A stretch of DNA of 32,786 bases, taken from the NCBI GenBank assembly GCA_041552135.1, contig JBFELL010000011.1, positions 1 to 32,786 on the forward strand, in the 5' to 3' direction. Shown here piece after piece: positions 14,722-21,962 of the stretch. Both the position numbers and the translations under genes were made by a program. The notes under the pieces are model-generated. The model was given only the letters and a program-made list of their open reading frames with translations, was not told the origin of the DNA and did not search any database. How positions within the stretch are numbered: the first letter of the stretch is position 1; each line of letters opens with the position of its first letter. This DNA comes from SZUA-186 sp041552135 (lineage in GTDB: Bacteria; Pseudomonadota; Gammaproteobacteria; UBA9214).

Positions 14722-15315
14722 TCAGAGACTCCCCTTGGTTGACGGCATCTGATTACCCATGACCGGATCGGCCTCCAGCGCCATGCGCATGGCCCGACCG
14801 AACGCCTTGAAAACGGTTTCGGCGATATGGTGCGAATTGTCGCCTCGCAGACAATCGATGTGCAGCGTCACCAGGGCGTGATTGGCAAAGCCCTGGAAAA
14901 ATTCATGCAGCAGATCGACATCGAATTCACCAACCCGCGCTCGCGGATACTCCACGGCATACTCCAGACCGGGACGCCCGGAAAAATCAATCACCACGCG
15001 CGACAGCGCCTCGTCCAGCGGCACGTAGGCATGGCCGTAGCGCCGTATGCCGCGCTTGTCGGAAACCGCCTGCGCCATGGCCTGGCCGAGTGTGATGCCG
15101 ATGTCCTCAACCGTGTGGTGGGCATCGATGTGCAGGTCGCCGCTGGCCTTGATATTGATATCCATCATGCCATGCCGCGCCACCTGATCGAGCATGTGCT
15201 CGAGGAACGGCAGACCGGTCTCGAACACGGCGGCGCCCTGCCCGTCCAGATTGACCGTCACGTCGATCCGGGTTTCCAGTGTTTCCCGCTTGACTGTTGC
15301 CTGTCGCTGCGACAT
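14722..15315 (-). CDS. hisB: imidazoleglycerol-phosphate dehydratase
   Basis: HisB dehydrates imidazole glycerol phosphate to imidazole acetol phosphate, a manganese-dependent step. The 197-residue length is that of the monofunctional enzyme, without the histidinol-phosphatase domain fused in E. coli. The duplicated half-motifs that bind metal are present: HIDAHHTVEDIGITLGQA (about residues 62-79) and DNSHHIAETVFKAFGRA (about 158-174), along with LPFLEHMLDQVARHG. It leads the hisB-H-A-F run; the 112 bp upstream, before dtd, hold no strong promoter match (a weak TTGGTT/TATCAG pair is seen). Confidence 0.97.
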   Translation of the reverse strand: MSQRQATVKRETLETRIDVTVNLDGQGAAVFETGLPFLEHMLDQVARHGMMDINIKASGDLHIDAHHTVEDIGITLGQAMAQAVSDKRGIRRYGHAYVPLDEALSRVVIDFSGRPGLEYAVEYPRARVGEFDVDLLHEFFQGFANHALVTLHIDCLRGDNSHHIAETVFKAFGRAMRMALEADPVMGNQMPSTKGSL

Positions 15316-15427
15316 TGCCTGCCCATCAGACTGATAGTAGAACTGTTAATCGTAACCAAAAACAGAACACGGGAGAACCGGTTTTTTGCCAGTATTTTGC
15401 CGGATATTAGCTGCACCCGGTCCGGTC

Positions 15428-15874
15428 TCATTTCGCTCTGACCTCCAGCCAGAAGGTCACCGGACCATCGTTGACCAGCGCCACCTGCATGTCAGCCCCG
15501 AAACGCCCGCTTGCCACCATCGCATGCTGCCGCGCCGCCGTTGCCGCGAGATAACCAAACAGCCTTGCACCGCCAGCGGGTTCTGCGGCGGTCGAAAAGC
15601 CGGGACGCATGCCACTGCGGGTATCGGCGGCCAGGGTAAACTGCGGCACCAGCAGCAAACCACCACCGGTGTCACGCAAGGCCAGGTTCATCCTGCCGTC
15701 GGCATCAGCAAAGACCCGGTAGCCCAGCAGGCGCTCCAGCAACCGGTCCGCCTCACGCTCGCTGTCGTCCTTTTGAACACCCACCAGAACCAGCAAGCCC
15801 GCCCCGATAGCCGCGACCTGTTCACCGGCCACGCTAACACTCGCACTCTGAACACGCTGCAGCAAACCGATCAT
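15428..15874 (-). CDS. dtd: D-aminoacyl-tRNA deacylase
   Basis: Dtd removes D-amino acids (and glycine mischarged on tRNA-Ala) from tRNA, a proofreading role in the cytoplasm. The 148-residue protein has the catalytic SQxxT-type motif as VPQFTLAADT (Q-F-T retained, the usual Ser replaced by Pro) and the cross-subunit Gly-Pro motif as NDGPVTFWLEV at the C-terminus. The Ser-to-Pro change in the first motif is worth checking against homologues. Its ATG overlaps the stop codon of the upstream pip gene by 4 nt (ATGA), so the two are coupled. Confidence 0.95.
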   Translation of the reverse strand: MIGLLQRVQSASVSVAGEQVAAIGAGLLVLVGVQKDDSEREADRLLERLLGYRVFADADGRMNLALRDTGGGLLLVPQFTLAADTRSGMRPGFSTAAEPAGGARLFGYLAATAARQHAMVASGRFGADMQVALVNDGPVTFWLEVRAK

Positions 15875-16821
15875 CTGACACGCATGGCCATCTGTACGGT
15901 TGCCGTGACGAGTGCATCGACGATCCCCGGCTCCAGCGCCGAGTGCCCGGCATCCGGCACCACGTGCAGCTGCGCGCCGGACCAGACGCGATGCAGTGCC
16001 CAGGCCTGCTCGACCGGGCAGACCACATCATAGCGGCCATGCACGATGACCCCCGGTATATTACCCAGGCGGCCGGCCTGATTGAGTATCTGGTCCGGCT
16101 GCAGAAAACTGTCATGCATGAAATAGTGGCACTCGATACGCGCCAGACTCAGCGCGGTATGCGGATTACCAAAGTGATTCACCACGGCGGGGTTTGGCAG
16201 CAGGTTCGAGGCATGTGCCTCCCATAATGACCAGGCCTTGGCGGCAGCCATGCGGCTGATTTCATCGTTACCTGTCAGCCGGCGGTAATAGGCACCGACC
16301 AGGTCGCTGCGTTCCGCTTCCGGGATCGGCGCGAGGTACTCCTCCCAGCGCTCCGGCAGCAGATACGATGCCCCCTCCTGATAGAACCAGTGTATGTCCC
16401 GGGGACGGCACAGGAAGATCCCGCGAAGTATCAGGCCGAGCACACGCTCCGGGTATGTCTCGGCATAGACCAGCCCCAGGGTTGAACCCCATGAGCCGCC
16501 AAACACGACCCAGCGCTCGATACCCAGCAGGTTCCGTATGGCTTCCATATCGGCAACCAGCGCCGCCGTATTGTTCCCGTCCAGTTCGGCATGCGGCACC
16601 GACCGGCCACAGCCACGCTGGTCAAACAGGATGATGCGATAGACATCCGGATCGAAGAACTGCCGATGCCAGGGCTCGCAACCGGCACCCGGCCCGCCAT
16701 GCACGAACACGACCGGCAGGCCGTCCGGGCGCCCGCATTCCTCGACATGAAGCCGGTGCACACCGGACACCGGCAATGTGTGCGTGATATAGGGCTCAAC
16801 GGCATTGAACAGCTGGCGCAT
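15871..16821 (-). CDS. pip: proline iminopeptidase
   Basis: An alpha/beta-hydrolase that releases N-terminal proline from peptides. The 316-residue length is normal. The catalytic serine lies in GGSWGSTLGL, the aspartate in GRYDVVCP and the histidine in DAGHSALEP; the oxyanion region HGGPGAGCEPWHRQFFD and ILFDQRGCGRS are characteristic of the S33 prolyl aminopeptidases. It is the first gene of a pip-dtd pair on the minus strand (4-nt overlap) and may be co-transcribed with the his genes that follow. A pip-dtd pair is common in gammaproteobacteria. Confidence 0.95.
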   Translation of the reverse strand: MRQLFNAVEPYITHTLPVSGVHRLHVEECGRPDGLPVVFVHGGPGAGCEPWHRQFFDPDVYRIILFDQRGCGRSVPHAELDGNNTAALVADMEAIRNLLGIERWVVFGGSWGSTLGLVYAETYPERVLGLILRGIFLCRPRDIHWFYQEGASYLLPERWEEYLAPIPEAERSDLVGAYYRRLTGNDEISRMAAAKAWSLWEAHASNLLPNPAVVNHFGNPHTALSLARIECHYFMHDSFLQPDQILNQAGRLGNIPGVIVHGRYDVVCPVEQAWALHRVWSGAQLHVVPDAGHSALEPGIVDALVTATVQMAMRVR

Positions 16822-16953
16822 GGGGAAAATCTTACCTTAATTTCGTGGCAGAATACCTGCCGCCGCACCCGTAGCGCGGGTGAATCCCGGGCTCTTGGCG
16901 GCTTGCCTGTCTGTCATGCACCTGCACAGCTTGCACGCCATTTTGCTGCAGGC

Positions 16954-16983
16954 AAAAAGAAGGGCGTGCATTGCACGCCCTTC
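16954..16983 (-). terminator. strong intrinsic terminator of dsrE2
   Basis: On the minus strand a near-perfect palindrome (GAAGGGCGTGCA / TGCACGCCCTTC, 16959-16983) is followed directly by TTTTT (16954-16958). It begins about 28 bp after the dsrE2 stop codon and separates that gene from pip. Confidence 0.87.
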
Positions 16984-17010
16984 CCTGTCCGGCTATCCGG
17001 TCTGCGCGAA

Positions 17011-17625
17011 TCAGATAAACAGGCAGACGTCGGATTTCTGCGCAACCGGCAGGAACGAGGTAGCGCCAACGTAGTCCGTGACTTCAGGGATGAACTCGCT
17101 GTTGTCAAAACCGAATACGTCCACGGTCATCTGGCAGGCCACCATCTCGACCTCGGCCTCGATGCAGAGCTCGCGAAGTTCCTCGATTGTGGCCACGCCC
17201 TTGTTCTTGAAGGTCTTCTTCATGAGGCCAGTGGCGACTTTTTCAAAGCCCGGGATTCCGGCCATGACCAGATTCGGCATCGGCCACTCGTAATCCTGAA
17301 ACCACTTCGGGCCGAACGGCATTTTCATCGGCATGGCCGGGTTGCCCAGCGGGCTGATCTCGCATGGAAGCTTCTTCTTCAGCAGCAACAGACCATAGAA
17401 GGTGAAGAAAATCGTGGTGTCCCAACCCAGCGCGGCAGCCGTAGAGGCAAGAATGAACGGCGGGTAGGCCCAGTCCAGCGTGCCCTTGGTGGCAATGATG
17501 GCCATGCTGGGGGTCTTGGCGGCATCGATATCTTCCAGCTTCTTGGGTAAAAGCTCATCCAGCTTTTTATCTAGCCACGCGTCCAGCTGCGGATTACCCT
17601 GCATTTCTTCAGCACTCGTTGACAT
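17011..17625 (-). CDS. dsrE2: DsrE2-family sulfur-carrier protein
   Basis: A 204-residue member of the DsrE/DsrF/DrsH-like family, DsrE2 branch, known from sulfur oxidisers as a partner of TusA and rhodanese in carrying sulfane sulfur to cytoplasmic oxidation or to anabolism. Visible marks: strand MAIIATKGTLDWAYPPFILA (about residues 42-61), a hydrophobic helix ALGWDTTIFFTFYGLLLL that may be membrane-associated, PMPNLVMAGIPG, and the conserved cysteine in VEMVACQMTVDVFG (near 158). Three other cysteines occur, including one near the C-terminus (SDVCLFI). The ATG at 17625 has an excellent Shine-Dalgarno (GAGGAG); a longer frame from 17640 does not. It has its own near-consensus promoter, a long leader and a strong terminator, so it is probably highly expressed on its own. 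The rhodanese gene lies just upstream. Confidence 0.88.
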   Translation of the reverse strand: MSTSAEEMQGNPQLDAWLDKKLDELLPKKLEDIDAAKTPSMAIIATKGTLDWAYPPFILASTAAALGWDTTIFFTFYGLLLLKKKLPCEISPLGNPAMPMKMPFGPKWFQDYEWPMPNLVMAGIPGFEKVATGLMKKTFKNKGVATIEELRELCIEAEVEMVACQMTVDVFGFDNSEFIPEVTDYVGATSFLPVAQKSDVCLFI

Positions 17626-17688
17626 GGTTATTCTCCTCAATCATCGCTTACCGCCGGCCTAGCCACCGGTGAAGTCGTCAAAACTCAA

Positions 17689-17705
17689 AAAGCCACGCGG
17701 GCTTT
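17689..17705 (-). promoter_or_regulatory. terminator-like hairpin inside the dsrE2 leader
   Basis: On the minus strand AAAGCC, a CGCGT loop and GGCTTT form a 6-bp stem followed by further Ts (TTTTTGAGTTTT overall). It is about 120 nt after the predicted transcript start and 64 nt before the dsrE2 ATG, the position of an attenuator. The stem is short, so it may be fortuitous. A CCGG...CCGG pairing between it and the start codon could compete. Confidence 0.4.
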
Positions 17706-17828
17706 AACACTGAGTTATACATAACGTAATGAGACCCGCGGCACGTATAGGAGTTCTTGGCAAGTGCAGGGTCAAACAGTGAAATTCTATAGAACTTAGG
17801 CACGCATGCCCATGTAGATGGGCTTATT

Positions 17829-17857
17829 ATTATATAAGCTTATAGTGAGACGGTCAA
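17829..17857 (-). promoter_or_regulatory. near-consensus sigma-70 promoter for dsrE2
   Basis: On the minus strand TTGACC (17857-17852, 5 of 6) and TATAAT (17834-17829, 6 of 6) are separated by exactly 17 nt. The promoter lies directly after the rhodanese stop codon. Transcription would start near 17822, at a small hairpin (GCCCAT-CTAC-ATGGGC, 17808-17823), leaving a leader of about 195 nt. Confidence 0.8.
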
Positions 17858-17858
17858 T

Positions 17859-18284
17859 TCAGCACTGCTCCCATGGCAGGCCGTGAAAGCGCCAGCCACC
17901 GGTAGTGCTGCGGTGATGCGCCTCATCCAGCTCCCCCTCGAAGCCCTCGGCAATGTTGTAAACATCTTCAAAACCATTATCTATCAATGTCTTGCCAGCC
18001 TCCAGAGAGCGCTTTCCGCTGCGACAGATGAGCAGCACCGGCGCATCCGTGTCGTGCTCGTCCAGCCCTACCCCGCCCAGCATGACCTTGCGCACCTCGG
18101 TGACGAAATGGGGATTGACGACCCAGTCCGGCTCGTCGATCCAGGCAACATGCACGCTGCCCTTGGGATGACCGACAAACAGGTATTCCATGCTGGAGCG
18201 CACATCAATCAACACCGCCCGTGCCTGTTCCTGCAGCAGCTCCCATGCACTGTGCGGATCCAGCGTCTTGACCTCCTCAGCCAT
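17859..18284 (-). CDS. single-domain rhodanese-like sulfurtransferase
   Basis: A 141-residue cytoplasmic rhodanese. The start at 18284 has a strong Shine-Dalgarno (GGGGAGGAG) and gives the protein-like N-terminus AEEVKTLDPHSAWELL. Family marks are VLIDVRSSMEYLFVGHPKGSVHV (CH2A region) and the active-site loop CRSGKRSLEAG, with the catalytic Cys near residue 87, carrying persulfide sulfur. An Arg-Lys-Arg loop composition suggests an anionic sulfur donor such as thiosulfate or a protein persulfide. It is immediately upstream of dsrE2 on the same strand, and divergent from the TtcA-like gene at 18414, a setting that fits a sulfur-relay role. dsrE2 has its own promoter, so the two can be expressed separately. 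Confidence 0.9.
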   Translation of the reverse strand: MAEEVKTLDPHSAWELLQEQARAVLIDVRSSMEYLFVGHPKGSVHVAWIDEPDWVVNPHFVTEVRKVMLGGVGLDEHDTDAPVLLICRSGKRSLEAGKTLIDNGFEDVYNIAEGFEGELDEAHHRSTTGGWRFHGLPWEQC

Positions 18285-18413
18285 TGTCTCCTCCCCTGCG
18301 TGGTACGAAATCACCATCGACACGGCATTGTCACCACAACCCGCCTGAAATGGCAAACCGCCCCGACCGCTACCCGCTTGTCAGACTTCACCCGTGTTCG
18401 GTAGTGTGCCGGC

Positions 18414-19142
18414 ATGCAACTCAAACCACCCAAGTCGCTGCTGCGCCCGGTCGGGCGCGCCATTCATGATTTCGACATGATCCGGCCCGGTGATCGTATC
18501 CTGCTGGGCGTCTCCGGTGGCAAGGATTCCCTGACACTGCTGCACATACTGCAGCACCTGCATCGCTATTCACCGGTAGCGTTCGAACTTGGCGTGGTAA
18601 CCGTTGACCCGATGGTTGACGGCTTCGACCTGGCACCGCTCGGACCCTATCTTGATGCCCTCCGGGTACCGCGGTTTCTGGAACAGCAACCCCTGCTGGT
18701 ACGTGCCCGTGATCACATGCATGGTGATTCCTACTGCAGCTGGTGTGCCCGCATGAAGCGCGGCATCATGTATGCCACGGCACGTCGCGAGAACTACAAT
18801 GTCCTGGCACTGGCACAGCACCTCGATGATCTCGCGGAGAGCTTCCTGATGTCGGCATTCCACGGCGGCCAGTTGCGCACCATGAAGGCCCATTACCGGA
18901 CCGATGCCGGCGATCTGCGCGTCATCCGTCCGCTGGTATATGCGCGGGAACGCCAGATGCAGGACTATGCCGTCGCTGCAGATCTGCCCGTGATCCGGGA
19001 CAATTGCCCGGCCTGTTTCCGCATGCCGACCCAGCGAGCACACATGAAAACCCTGCTTTCCAGGGAGGAAAAAACCAATCACCAGTTATTCAGGAGCCTG
19101 AAATCAACACTTTTACCACTGATGAAGTGTTTTATTCCATAA
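18414..19142 (+). CDS. TtcA-like PP-loop ATPase (tRNA 2-thiocytidine family)
   Basis: A 242-residue PP-loop protein of the TtcA/TtuA group. The ATP-binding loop is SGGKDSLTLLH (residues 34-44), and the paired cysteines that hold an iron-sulfur cluster in this group are at CSWC (108-111) and CPAC (198-201); AQHLDDLAESF (134-144) is the usual metal/ATP motif. In TtcA these features serve ATP-dependent thiolation of tRNA cytidine 32. The protein is shorter than E. coli TtcA (311 residues), so it may be a diverged relative with another target. It is divergent from the rhodanese gene with 129 bp between start codons, and near dsrE2, suggesting a link to sulfur supply. The 3' end of the gene and the following 100 bp are strikingly AT-rich. 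Confidence 0.85.
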   Translation: MQLKPPKSLLRPVGRAIHDFDMIRPGDRILLGVSGGKDSLTLLHILQHLHRYSPVAFELGVVTVDPMVDGFDLAPLGPYLDALRVPRFLEQQPLLVRARDHMHGDSYCSWCARMKRGIMYATARRENYNVLALAQHLDDLAESFLMSAFHGGQLRTMKAHYRTDAGDLRVIRPLVYARERQMQDYAVAADLPVIRDNCPACFRMPTQRAHMKTLLSREEKTNHQLFRSLKSTLLPLMKCFIP

Positions 19143-19223
19143 TCAATTAATATTTACCACTTTGGTTATATATAAAACAAAATGGGTAATATTTTATTTT
19201 TTCAGCCAGGTAATAAAGACAAT

Positions 19224-19247
19224 ATGGATAAACTTACCGAATTCTGA
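19224..19247 (+). other. 7-codon minicistron overlapping the acyltransferase start
   Basis: ATG at 19224 opens MDKLTEF and stops at TGA 19245-19247, whose last base begins the ATG of the next gene (TGATG). Such an arrangement allows translational coupling by re-initiation, and the acyltransferase itself has no obvious Shine-Dalgarno. A short frame like this can also arise by chance. Confidence 0.3.
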
Positions 19248-20149
19248 TGCGAGCTTACCTGATCTGGGGGTTACTCCACATCATTGCCTGGCTGCCGCTG
19301 CCCCTGCTGCACGGTATCGGCTACATTGCCGGCAACCTGCTGAGCGTCCTCCCGAGCCGCCTGCGAGCGACGAGTACACGCAATATCGGGCAATGCCTCC
19401 CGGAGTTGTCCGGCACGCAGCAGCGCCGTCTGCTGCGTGCCAGCCTGATCGAAACGGCAATGGCCATCACCGAGACCGGCGCCCTGTGGCTGCGACCGGC
19501 CAATCGGGCACGGCATCTGATCCGCTCGGTTGACGGCCGCGAACTGGTCGATGCGGCCCTGAAAAAGGGCAGGGGCGTGATCCTTGCAACACCCCACCTG
19601 GGGTCCTGGGAGGCCGCCGGTCTCTATGGTGCAGCCAACTTCCACATGACCTGCCTGTACCGGCCACTGCGGCTGGCGGGACTGGAAAGGCTGGTGCGCA
19701 CTGCGCGTGCGCGGCCGGGTGCAAACTATGTGACCACCTCGGCCGCCGGTATCCGCGCCCTGTACCGGACACTGGAAGAGGGTGGCACAGCGGCATTGCT
19801 ACCCGACCAGGAGCCCCGCTCAGGCACCGGCATCTTTGCCCCGTTCTTCGGCATACCTGCCTGGTCCAGCGTGCTGCTGGCACGCATGGCGCACCGTACC
19901 GATGCGCCGGTCATCTTTGCCTGGTGCGAACGGCTGCCCCGCGGACACGGCTACCACCTGCACTTTCGGGCCGCGCCGCAAGCCATCGACGATCCCGACC
20001 TCGAGGTAGCGGCCCGCGCCATGAACCGGGCGGTGGAACAACTGGTTCGTGAATGCCCGTCGCAGTACCAGTGGGGCTACCGGCGCTTCAAGCGGCGGCC
20101 GGAAGGGGTGCCACCGTTCTATCCGAACAGGCACCAGGGCAGTCAGTGA
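19247..20149 (+). CDS. LpxL/HtrB-family lysophospholipid acyltransferase
   Basis: A 300-residue inner-membrane acyltransferase of the lipid A biosynthesis (LpxL/LpxM, HtrB) family, which adds secondary fatty acyl chains to lipid A precursors. It has an N-terminal membrane helix (about residues 5-35), the catalytic H-x4-E motif as TPHLGSWE (about residues 116-123), CLYRPL (substrate motif), and DQEPRSGTGIFAPFFG with the GxxxPFFG-type block. The C-terminal QYQWGYRRFKRRPEG is also typical (QYLW-YKRFK in the family). Whether it is the lauroyl or myristoyl enzyme, or acts on another acceptor, cannot be told from sequence. It is convergent with the TPR gene (31-bp gap). Confidence 0.9.
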   Translation: MRAYLIWGLLHIIAWLPLPLLHGIGYIAGNLLSVLPSRLRATSTRNIGQCLPELSGTQQRRLLRASLIETAMAITETGALWLRPANRARHLIRSVDGRELVDAALKKGRGVILATPHLGSWEAAGLYGAANFHMTCLYRPLRLAGLERLVRTARARPGANYVTTSAAGIRALYRTLEEGGTAALLPDQEPRSGTGIFAPFFGIPAWSSVLLARMAHRTDAPVIFAWCERLPRGHGYHLHFRAAPQAIDDPDLEVAARAMNRAVEQLVRECPSQYQWGYRRFKRRPEGVPPFYPNRHQGSQ

Positions 20150-20180
20150 CCAGCCGCGAGCATCTGCACACCAGGGCGGC

Positions 20181-20498
20181 CTAGCCGTGCTTGCGCAGCC
20201 GCTTCAGGAACACCGTCATTTCCTTCGCCGCCTGCTTGTCGCCCTTGCGCTCGGCAACCACGATGCCTCGCTCATAGGCCTCAATGGCCGCCACGCTGTC
20301 ATCGCTGGCCTGCAGGGCCTTGCCATAAAGTTTCCACGCCGCCGAATACTCCGGATCCTGCCGGAGCGCCTCCGCCAGGTGCTCGATGGCACCGGTCACA
20401 TCACCGTCCTTCAGCAGGGCGCTACCCAGGCTGAAGCGCAGCAAGGGACTGTCCTGACCGCCTTCCAGCATGGCCCTGAAGTTGTCGACAATGCCCAT
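20181..20498 (-). CDS. small TPR protein downstream of trkH
   Basis: A 105-residue protein with about two and a half tetratricopeptide repeats: PLLRFSLGSALLKDGDVTGAIEHLAEALRQDP, YSAAWKLYGKALQASDDSVAAIEAYERGI, then a closing basic helix. TPRs mediate protein contacts; no partner can be named. The ATG at 20498 shares one base with the trkH stop codon (TGATG), so translation is coupled; the longer open frame from 20585 lies inside trkH and is rejected. No signal peptide, so cytoplasmic. Confidence 0.8.
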   Translation of the reverse strand: MGIVDNFRAMLEGGQDSPLLRFSLGSALLKDGDVTGAIEHLAEALRQDPEYSAAWKLYGKALQASDDSVAAIEAYERGIVVAERKGDKQAAKEMTVFLKRLRKHG

Positions 20499-21949
20499 CA
20501 GCGCCGCCAGAAGGCCGGGGTGAAGAGGATCATCAGGGTAAAGACCTCCAGTCGGCCCAGCAGCATGGCGAAGCTCAGCGCCCACTTGGCCGGGTCGTTG
20601 ATATCCACATAGTTGGCGCCGACACCGGCCAGACCCGGACCGAGGTTGTTAATGCAGGCAGCCACCGCGGAAAAGGCCGTCACCTGGTCCAGCCCGGTCG
20701 CCATCAGAAACAGCATGATAATGACAAAACTGCCCACATAGGCAGCAAAAAACCCCCAAACCGCGTTCATTACACGGTCCGGCATGGTCTTTTGCCCCAC
20801 TTTCACCAGTATCTGGGCGTTGGGGTGCACCAGCCGCATGATCTCGCGCCGGCCTTGCTTGATGAGCAGCACGAAGCGGATCACTTTCATGCCGCCGCCC
20901 GTGGAGCCGGCGCAGCCACCGATGAAACTGGCGAACAGCAGCAGCACGGGCAGGAATCCCGGCCAGACAAAATACTCCGCCGTGGTGAAGCCGGTCGTGG
21001 TGCCGATCGATACCGCCTGGAACAGGCCGTGGTGCATGGCGTCCGGGAGGAAAATAAAGGTATCCGTGTAGTAGAGGTAGGCCACCGTGATCGCCGTCAG
21101 CAGCGCCAGCACCGCCAGGTAGGCCCTGAGTTCGGAATCCTGCAGATAGGGCCGCAGGCTGAGCGAACGCCAGGAAGTAAAGTGCAGTGCAAAGTTCATC
21201 CCGGCAAGCAGCATGAAAACCACGGCCACCATCTCGATGGCGGCACTCTCGAAATAACCGATACTCAGGTCATGGGTGGAAAAGCCGCCGATGGCCACGG
21301 TGGAAAAGGCATGGCCGATGGCATCAAAGGGACTCATGCCCGCCAGCCAGTAACACAGGACGCAGGCCACCGTCAGCCCGAGGTAGATATACCAGAGCGC
21401 CTTGGCCGTCTCGGTGATGCGCGGCGTCAGCTTGGAGTCCTTGAGCGGACCCGGTGTTTCCGCCCGGTAGAGCTGCATACCACCGACACCCAGCATCGGC
21501 ATGATCGCCACGGCCAGCACGATGATGCCCATGCCACCCAGCCACTGCAGCTGCTGGCGGTAAAACAGAATTGAGGGTGGCAGGTCGTCCAGGCCGGTCA
21601 GGACCGTCGCACCCGTGGTCGTCAGGCCCGACAGCGACTCGAACACGGCATCGGTCACTGACATGACCGGCTCATCCGACAGCGCCAGGGGCAGGGCGCC
21701 GACCAGCCCCAGCACGGTCCAGAACATCACCACCACCAGGAAGCCGTCTCGGGTGCGCAGGTCCCGCCTCTGCCGCCGTGCCGGCAACCAGCAACAAAGC
21801 CCCGTCAGAAACACGACCATGATGCCGTCCAGAAAAAAGACCGACTGGCCATCTGCATAGAAAAGCGAAACACCGACCGGCGGCAGGAATGTGGCGCTGA
21901 ACAACATGAGCATCATGCCCAGCATCCGCAACATGGATAAAAGCCGCAT
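20498..21949 (-). CDS. trkH: Trk potassium uptake protein TrkH
   Basis: TrkH is the membrane pore of the Trk potassium uptake system, gated by TrkA. The 483-residue protein has the expected four pseudo-repeats, each with a pore-loop filter: LTTTGATVLTGL, STVAIGGFSTHD, IGTTTGFTTAEY and INNLGPGLAGVG. About ten transmembrane helices are seen and the length matches E. coli TrkH (483). The TTTGFTT filter and CAGSTGGGMK gate loop are intact. It is 13 bp after trkA and overlaps the TPR gene by one base, so the three form an operon, probably with ntrYX upstream. Confidence 0.96.
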   Translation of the reverse strand: MRLLSMLRMLGMMLMLFSATFLPPVGVSLFYADGQSVFFLDGIMVVFLTGLCCWLPARRQRRDLRTRDGFLVVVMFWTVLGLVGALPLALSDEPVMSVTDAVFESLSGLTTTGATVLTGLDDLPPSILFYRQQLQWLGGMGIIVLAVAIMPMLGVGGMQLYRAETPGPLKDSKLTPRITETAKALWYIYLGLTVACVLCYWLAGMSPFDAIGHAFSTVAIGGFSTHDLSIGYFESAAIEMVAVVFMLLAGMNFALHFTSWRSLSLRPYLQDSELRAYLAVLALLTAITVAYLYYTDTFIFLPDAMHHGLFQAVSIGTTTGFTTAEYFVWPGFLPVLLLFASFIGGCAGSTGGGMKVIRFVLLIKQGRREIMRLVHPNAQILVKVGQKTMPDRVMNAVWGFFAAYVGSFVIIMLFLMATGLDQVTAFSAVAACINNLGPGLAGVGANYVDINDPAKWALSFAMLLGRLEVFTLMILFTPAFWRR

Positions 21950-21962
21950 GTCCTTCAGGCGC

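Noticed and set aside
13455..14762. 435-residue open frame on the plus strand opposite hisA and hisH
   Set aside because: hisA and hisH are unmistakable on the other strand; the frame is a by-product of GC-rich codon use.
20498..20585. 29-residue extension of the TPR protein
   Set aside because: It lies inside the trkH 3' end in another frame; the TGATG overlap at 20498 is the natural coupled start.
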